Source: Hyphomicrobiaceae bacterium (lineage in GTDB: Bacteria > Pseudomonadota > Alphaproteobacteria > Rhizobiales > Hyphomicrobiaceae). From it: DNA of 41,732 bases. Below, in pieces: positions 37,734-41,732 of the stretch. Under the pieces are notes generated by a model. It worked only from the letters and a program-made list of their open reading frames with translations. It was not told the DNA's origin and made no database searches. The position numbers and the translations under genes were made by a program. The stretch spans positions 1-41,732 of the forward strand of contig JAJFHG010000008.1 in the NCBI GenBank assembly GCA_021775735.1, written 5' to 3'. Numbering within the stretch: position 1 is the stretch's first letter; each line of letters starts with the position of its first letter.

Positions 37734-37976
37734 TCATTTGGTGAGCTGTGGAATATTGTCTAGTCGGATGATGTCGCAACCAATGGCCGCCATGCATTGG
37801 ATCAAAAATGCAGCTGTGAAGCCGCCCCGACTGATTTTATTGGCAATATTCCGTTCAGACTCCGGAATGCCCATCTCAGTGAGGCGCTCGGCTAATTCTC
37901 GATAGCTGATGTCACGGCGTTTGAGTTCCGCCTTGAGGAGTCCTTTTACGTACTCCACCCAAACGTCTTCTGGCAT
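37734..37976 (-). CDS. DUF6471 small DNA-binding-like protein (element 2 regulator)
   Basis: The ATG at 37976 (MPEDVWVEYVKGLLKAELKRRDISYRELAERLTEMGIPESERNIANKISRGGFTAAFLIQCMAAIG) matches the start of the element 1 homologue (MPEKTDWEARVANMLKAELKR). The longer frame to 38033 adds 19 residues that lie on operator-like DNA. It has 80 residues. It is divergent from transposase 2, with 14-bp palindromes in two pairs between them. The relationship is as in element 1. Confidence 0.78.
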   Translation of the reverse strand: MPEDVWVEYVKGLLKAELKRRDISYRELAERLTEMGIPESERNIANKISRGGFTAAFLIQCMAAIGCDIIRLDNIPQLTK

Positions 37977-37982
37977 ATGAAT

Positions 37983-38081
37983 CACCGAATCTGATGTAGG
38001 AGTCATCGTATCCGATGTATTTGTCCTTGACAACGATGTTATATGTCATCATATCTGATGTGAAACCTATCGGATTTGATG
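37983..38081. promoter_or_regulatory. Four 14-bp operator-like sites in two 21-bp-spaced pairs
   Basis: CACCGAATCTGATG (37983), CATCGTATCCGATG (38004), CATCATATCTGATG (38047) and TATCGGATTTGATG (38068) share a CATCR-NATY-YGATG pattern. The second and third are perfect inverted repeats. Each pair is 21 bp apart; one pair lies by the DUF6471 start, the other touches the transposase start. Confidence 0.65.
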
Positions 38082-39047
38082 ATGTCTACGCATTTCCTTC
38101 TAACCAGCCGAGCGCGCACGCTCTCTCTTCGAGAAGTTTTCTCGATGGGGGAGAAGTGCGCCTACGAGCTGTTCAAGGAGTTGCGCTGGCCAGACACAAA
38201 TGGTGAGCCGGTTTGCCCACGATGTAATCACACCGAAGCATTTCACATTTCGACGCGACGGAAATTCAAGTGCAAAGCTTGCTATCACCAATTCAGTGTG
38301 ACGAGCGGTACAATCCTAGCTTCGCGCAAAATGAGTTTCGTCGACCTGCTGGCTGCTGTTGTCATGATCGTAAATGGCGCGAAAGGAATCTCGGCTCTTC
38401 AACTCGCTCGAAATCTTTGCTGCCAACATAAGACGGCATTCGTCCTTGCGCATAAGCTTCGCGAAGCTATGGCATCAGAGGTTGCCGACCTAACGCTTGA
38501 AGGTGAAATTGATGTAGATGGCTGCTACGTCGGAGGTCACATTAGACCCGCAAACATTAAGAAAAACCGCCGTGACCGGCGTCTAGCAAGAAATCAAACT
38601 GGGAAACGCAGAGTTGTTGTTGCCGCGCGTCAGCGCGGAGGCAGAATTAAAACAACTGTTGTTCGCTATGAAGCGCAAGGAATTGGTTTTGTCAGCCGAA
38701 TAGCCGCTCCAGGCTCTACGTTATTTGCTGATGAGGCCACCCATTGGGATGCTTTGCACTCCAAGTACAATACATACAGGATCAATCATTCCGAAGCTTA
38801 TAGCTTTGACGGAGTTCACACCAACTACGTCGAGAGCTTCTTCGCGCGTGTGCGGTACATGATTAGAGGGCAGCATCATCATGTGAGCCCGCAATACCTA
38901 CATCAATACGCGTCACATGCAGGATGGTTGGAAGACCATCGGCTGAAAGACAATGGGTCGATAGCAAGAAGGCTTGTAAGAAACGCCCTGAACCACCCAG
39001 TTTCGAGGCATTGGAAGGGGTATTGGCAGCATAAACACCTAGTATAG
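38082..39047 (+). CDS. IS1595-family (ISXO2-like) transposase 2
   Basis: The ATG at 38082 (MSTHFLLTSRARTLSL) aligns with the start of transposase 1. Upstream in-frame ATG/TTG codons at 38079 and 38076 are also possible. It has 321 residues, with zinc ribbon cysteines C45, C48, C64 and C67 and acidic residues D146, D217 and E251, all intact. The C-terminal RGQHHHVSPQYLHQYASHAGWLEDHR is shared with transposase 1. No frameshift is seen, so it is potentially active. Operator-like sites overlap its start, suggesting tight repression. Confidence 0.93.
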   Translation: MSTHFLLTSRARTLSLREVFSMGEKCAYELFKELRWPDTNGEPVCPRCNHTEAFHISTRRKFKCKACYHQFSVTSGTILASRKMSFVDLLAAVVMIVNGAKGISALQLARNLCCQHKTAFVLAHKLREAMASEVADLTLEGEIDVDGCYVGGHIRPANIKKNRRDRRLARNQTGKRRVVVAARQRGGRIKTTVVRYEAQGIGFVSRIAAPGSTLFADEATHWDALHSKYNTYRINHSEAYSFDGVHTNYVESFFARVRYMIRGQHHHVSPQYLHQYASHAGWLEDHRLKDNGSIARRLVRNALNHPVSRHWKGYWQHKHLV

Positions 39048-39165
39048 TAGTTATAATGGGCATAAATCGCCAAAATACCTATTATAGTAGGTGTTTTTTA
39101 AAAGTTTACACCTAGTATAATAGGCGAAATCGGTCTATATGAGCACAATAACTCGTATACTAGGT
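39037..39165 (+). promoter_or_regulatory. Operator array of hipBA (four ACCTA-N6-TAGGT sites)
   Basis: Sites at 39037, 39077, 39110 and 39150 fit ACCTA-N6-TAGGT fully or nearly: ACCTATTATAGTAGGT is perfect, ACCTAGTATAATAGGC and ACCTAGTATAGTAGTT are near, and the last has only the right half. Spacings are 40, 33 and 40 bp. The last overlaps a TATACT -10 (39156-39161) just before hipB. Confidence 0.75.
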
Positions 39166-39172
39166 GTTTGAA

Positions 39173-39448
39173 ATGAACTTAATCGAAATTGGGGCCATCA
39201 TTAAGCAGCAGCGTAAGCTAGCGAACCTAACCCAACGTGAGCTCTCCAAAGAATCTGATGTCGGACTAGCCACTATAGAAAAACTTGAAAATCAGCGGCT
39301 TTCAGAGATTGGCTACAAAAAACTGCTGCGAATCTTGAACACATTAGCTCTGGATCTACGGATCACGACATTCAACCAAAGCAAACCAACACTTGAAGAT
39401 CTACAAAACGAAGATGAGGCCAAGGATGATACGCGTTTGGGTCGATAA
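39173..39448 (+). CDS. hipB: HipB-like XRE antitoxin
   Basis: This 91-residue protein has an XRE-type HTH (IGAIIKQQRKLANLTQRELSKESDVGLATIEKLENQRLSEIGYKKLLRILNTLAL) and an acidic C-terminal tail (LQNEDEAKDD). The ATG at 39173 is chosen. A GTG at 39164 is in frame, but it lies on the operator and leaves almost no leader after TATACT. HipB binds HipA and represses the operon through palindromic operators. Its end overlaps the hipA start by 23 bp. Confidence 0.88.
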   Translation: MNLIEIGAIIKQQRKLANLTQRELSKESDVGLATIEKLENQRLSEIGYKKLLRILNTLALDLRITTFNQSKPTLEDLQNEDEAKDDTRLGR

Positions 39449-40895
39449 CGAATCCATCGGTCACCTAGATCGTTTTCGAGAGCGAGGCTCAGCATTTGTT
39501 TACGACCCTCAAGCTTTGGATGAAAACGCTGTTTCTCTGACGATGCCTGTGAGAACAGCGTCGTGGAATGCCGACTACGGTCTTGCGCCAATATTTGAAA
39601 TGAACTTGCCTGAGGGGGCGCTCCGCGAACTATTAATGCGACGTTTCGCTAAAGCGGTAGGGCGATTTGATGATTTTGATCTACTCGGCATCGTTGGAAG
39701 AGCCCAAATCGGACGTGTGAGATATTCAGCAAGCGATGAAGATCTTTCCGTAGAGGTTCCTTTTCAATCTTTAGATGAAATATTGAAAGCTAAAAGAGGT
39801 GGAGATTTTTTCGACTACTTGCTTGAAACGTTTGCAATCCATTCAGGGCTTTCGGGAGTCCAGCCAAAAGTTATGGTTCGCGGACATGAGGACATCGAGA
39901 ACAATGACGACGGTCGGATAGCGCAGGGTTTTAGAAGCGCTACGCACATTGTAAAATTCTGGGAAGAAGATGAATACCCGGATCTGGCAGCCAACGAATT
40001 TTTCTGTCTTGAGGCAGCTAAAAGTATTGGATTAGAGGTCCCTAAATTTCAGCTGTCCGAGGATGGGGGGATATTGATTGTAGAGCGGTTTGACTTTCTA
40101 AATGGGAAGTATCTCGGTTTTGAAGATTTTTGTGTCCTGAACGGATTCCGAACAAGCGATAAATATAGTGGCGGCTATGAATCGAAATTGTTTTCCAGAA
40201 TGCAAGATTATGTTGACAAGAAAAATATCAGGCGAGCGTCTCAAGATCTTTTCAAATTGTTTGTCCTAAATTGTGCGATCCGGAACGGGGATGCTCATTT
40301 GAAAAATTTCGGTGTCATTTACAAGACGGCCGACTCGGCTGCAGACCTCGCACCTGTTTATGATCTTGTTACCACTACAGCGTACATCCCAAATGACCCC
40401 ATGGCTTTGACACTAGGTGGATCAACGAAGTGGCCAGACCGCCAGCGATTGCTGGACCTTGGGCAAACCAGAGCGGATCTTTCACAAAACGCAGTCGAGC
40501 AAATATTCGAATTGGTCGCCGATACTCTCACATCTATTTTGCCGAAACTTCGTCGTTATTTCAAGGACAGTCAATTTGAGGTTGGAAAACGGATGGCTGA
40601 ATCTTGGGAGACTGGGATTCAAGAAAGCATAGGCTCTGCGAAAAATAGCACGCTTATTACAAAAAATGAGAAGCAAAAACCTGAAGCAAGAAGAAAGAAA
40701 ATCGCGAATTCAGATTCAAGAATCCTAGAACATATTCGTGAGAAAGGCGGCGAAATAAAATCTACTCTGAAGGCGTTAGCGGGCGAACTAAAAATGCCTT
40801 ACAGCACTCTTACGGCTGCCATAAAACGTTTGTCAGAACGCCAGTTAATCGAAAGAGATGGGCGCGATTTAAAACTCTTAGATCGAGAGGTTTGA
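39426..40895 (+). CDS. hipA: HipA-type kinase toxin with a C-terminal winged-helix extension
   Basis: The ATG at 39426 gives 489 residues. HipA features are the N-terminal subdomain YGLAPIFEMNLPEGALRELL (51-70), the Ser loop SGVQPK (143-148), the ATP lysine K177 (HIVKF), the catalytic D289/N294 (NGDAHLKNF), and the metal Asp D313 (PVYDLVT). After residue 415 a basic linker leads into a winged-helix-like domain (RILEHIREKGGEIKSTLKALAGELKMPYSTLTAAIKRLSERQLIERDG, 432-480), which standard HipA lacks. HipA phosphorylates a tRNA synthetase and stops growth in known cases. The target here is unknown. Confidence 0.92.
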   Translation: MIRVWVDNESIGHLDRFRERGSAFVYDPQALDENAVSLTMPVRTASWNADYGLAPIFEMNLPEGALRELLMRRFAKAVGRFDDFDLLGIVGRAQIGRVRYSASDEDLSVEVPFQSLDEILKAKRGGDFFDYLLETFAIHSGLSGVQPKVMVRGHEDIENNDDGRIAQGFRSATHIVKFWEEDEYPDLAANEFFCLEAAKSIGLEVPKFQLSEDGGILIVERFDFLNGKYLGFEDFCVLNGFRTSDKYSGGYESKLFSRMQDYVDKKNIRRASQDLFKLFVLNCAIRNGDAHLKNFGVIYKTADSAADLAPVYDLVTTTAYIPNDPMALTLGGSTKWPDRQRLLDLGQTRADLSQNAVEQIFELVADTLTSILPKLRRYFKDSQFEVGKRMAESWETGIQESIGSAKNSTLITKNEKQKPEARRKKIANSDSRILEHIREKGGEIKSTLKALAGELKMPYSTLTAAIKRLSERQLIERDGRDLKLLDREV

Positions 40896-40899
40896 GCTA

Positions 40900-40974
40900 A
40901 TGCTCTCCGGCTACGACAAATCCCCTGACCATATGGTAGTCCATCTCCCGTTACTGATTGGGCCTTGCTCATAG
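40900..40974 (+). pseudogene. Frameshifted GYDK mini-gene
   Basis: ATG at 40900 starts MLSGYDKSPD like the intact 39-aa peptide of element 1. A 2-nt insertion near 40930 then shifts the frame; the alternative frame continues as YGSPSPVTDWALLIAVIGA, matching the membrane helix (DWALLVVVFGA). It lies 4 bp after the hipA stop, so it is a decayed cargo copy. Confidence 0.68.
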
Positions 40975-41409
40975 CTGTGATAGGCGCCACAACGCCATCT
41001 TTTGCTCCCCAGACTTTCTGACTACACCCTGTTTCTCCAGGTAGCAAAGATTGCTCCGAACACGCGCTCTGATTGCAACCCTCGATTCCTCGCTATGACC
41101 ACCTAACTCCATGAGAGTTGAGACAATGTCATGGATGGATATGGGTTGGTTTCCAGCCTCTCTCAGTGCGCCTCGAACCAGTCGTGATAGCTCACCCTGC
41201 CGATAGAGCTTCACCTTTTTGCGTGGCCTTTTGGTGGGTATGGCACCAAGTTCGACAGATGGGTCCAATATCCTCAAGGTGGCATCGACGCTATGAAGGC
41301 TTGATTTCAATTGCCTCAGTTTGTCATTGGTCTGAATAATATCAGAGGCCAGACTGCCTCGTTTCTGCTTTAGGGCCGCTATGGCGTATCTATTGCCGTT
41401 GTTACTCAT
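40969..41409 (-). CDS. Right-end coiled-coil / winged-helix protein 2
   Basis: This 146-residue homologue of the element 1 right-end protein begins MSNNGNRYAIAALKQKRG, with a coiled coil, basic linker (KRPRKKVKLYRQG) and winged helix (RLVRGALREAGNQPISIHDIVSTLMELGGHSEESRVAIRARVRSNLCYLEKQGVVRK). Its start is 45 bp from the right terminal repeat. About 74% identity between the two copies, compared with about 64% for the transposases, suggests either stronger constraint or recent exchange between right ends. Confidence 0.78.
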   Translation of the reverse strand: MSNNGNRYAIAALKQKRGSLASDIIQTNDKLRQLKSSLHSVDATLRILDPSVELGAIPTKRPRKKVKLYRQGELSRLVRGALREAGNQPISIHDIVSTLMELGGHSEESRVAIRARVRSNLCYLEKQGVVRKSGEQKMALWRLSQL

Positions 41410-41471
41410 TCCCCAAGAGTTGCAAATCAGGTATATTTAGTCATTCGAAATAATGGTGCCTTTGCTACGCA

Positions 41472-41732
41472 ATGCCGGTCATTTCCTACCTCACCGCGGC
41501 GCAGGCATTTGAAAAAAAAGAACAGTTTCGAATTCTTTTTCTCGATCGCAAAAACCGATTGATCATCGACGAGGTGCAAAGCGAAGGCACGGTCAATCAC
41601 ACGCCGGTCTATATCCGGGAAGTCGTCAAGCGTGCGCTTGATCATTCTGCGAGTGCGATTTTGCTGGTGCACAACCACCCCTCTGGAGATCCAACGCCGT
41701 CCCGTGCGGATATTGAGATGACCGAACAAATC
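41472..41732 (+). pseudogene. radC: radC, 3' part (JAMM/MPN domain), cut by window end
   Basis: The reading frame resumes as [34 protein letters not shown] and continues through the JAMM metal motif in [21 protein letters not shown] to the window end. The terminal repeat of element 2 ends in ATGCC, which places an in-frame ATG at 41472 two codons upstream of radC sequence. The catalytic half could therefore be translated alone if a transcript and ribosome site are available; no good ribosome site is visible. Confidence 0.88.
41478..41485. repeat. Target-site duplication, right copy
   Basis: GTCATTTC, identical to the copies at 31412 and 36517. It restores the radC reading frame when joined to the left side. 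Confidence 0.88.

Larger units (their letters stand above)
36525..41477. mobile_element. IS1595-family cargo-carrying element 2 (about 4.95 kb)
   Basis: It is bounded by the same 23-bp terminal inverted repeats (36525-36547 and 41455-41477) and flanked by GTCATTTC. Contents are a DNA-binding-like gene, a structured RNA-like region, a DUF6471/transposase divergent pair, hipBA, a frameshifted GYDK mini-gene and the right-end winged-helix gene. The conserved pieces (ends, DUF6471, transposase, right-end gene) are shared with element 1 while the cargo differs. The first 230 bp (36548-36779) hold no convincing gene; a short minus-strand frame ending near 36565 is possible but unsupported. Confidence 0.9.

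Overview
The window is chromosomal DNA of an alphaproteobacterium. The evidence is the his cluster with a DUF2628 gene between hisB and hisH, the hemW-rdgB-rph / hrcA-grpE-dnaK-dnaJ order, an endonuclease III beside a DUF2244 gene, a GTTG-N17-CCTATAT heat-shock type promoter before dnaK, and GAAC-N7-GAAC boxes of the alphaproteobacterial LexA type. I cannot name the genus. No tRNA, rRNA or CRISPR array was seen.

Layout. 1-4.2 kb: the end of an Ada-like regulator, a DUF2244 gene, nth, a large unknown membrane protein and a secreted EF-hand protein. 4.3-9.9 kb: minus-strand histidine genes (hisB, DUF2628, hisH, hisA, a PaaI-type thioesterase, hisF). They are interrupted between hisH and hisA by a plus-strand island with a small HTH-like gene and two paralogous Cas2-fold-like genes behind LexA-type boxes. 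10-13 kb: hslV, a membrane protein and hslU. 13-15.3 kb: small hypothetical genes and a 1 kb gene-poor stretch with four 47-bp tandem hairpin repeats. 15.3-19.5 kb: dsbB-like, YqaA/DedA-like, hemW (with an internal insert), rdgB (with a DUF7660-like tail) and rph. 19.7-25.1 kb: hrcA, grpE, dnaK, dnaJ. 25.2-31.0 kb: an FMN reductase, pyrF, DUF1330, trmD, rplS with a helix-hairpin-helix tail, an OmpA-family protein with seven PWPxAKAPRKWxNFR repeats, and map.

31.0-41.7 kb is the most unusual part. radC is split by two tandem IS1595-family (ISXO2-like transposase) elements of about 5.1 and 4.95 kb. Both have the same 23-bp terminal inverted repeat. They are separated and flanked by three copies of one short target duplication (GTCATTTC, extendable to GGTCATTTCC). 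Each element has a divergent DUF6471 / transposase pair, and each has a coiled-coil plus winged-helix gene reading inward from its right end. Between these conserved parts lie different cargo genes. Element 1 carries a membrane protein, a KilA-N protein with a small partner, a secreted SNase-like nuclease, a 39-aa GYDKSPDYGG membrane protein and a 64-aa protein. Element 2 carries a DNA-binding-like protein, a strongly structured RNA-like stretch of about 260 nt, and a hipBA module whose HipA has an extra C-terminal winged helix.

The DUF6471/transposase intergenic regions hold 14-bp palindromes of the same geometry (5-4-5, 21-bp spacing) but different sequence in each element. This suggests that DUF6471 proteins are operator-specific repressors of transposition. 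The elements look like cargo-carrying, self-regulating insertion sequences, one of them with a toxin-antitoxin module. Their right terminal repeat supplies an in-frame ATG to the catalytic half of radC.
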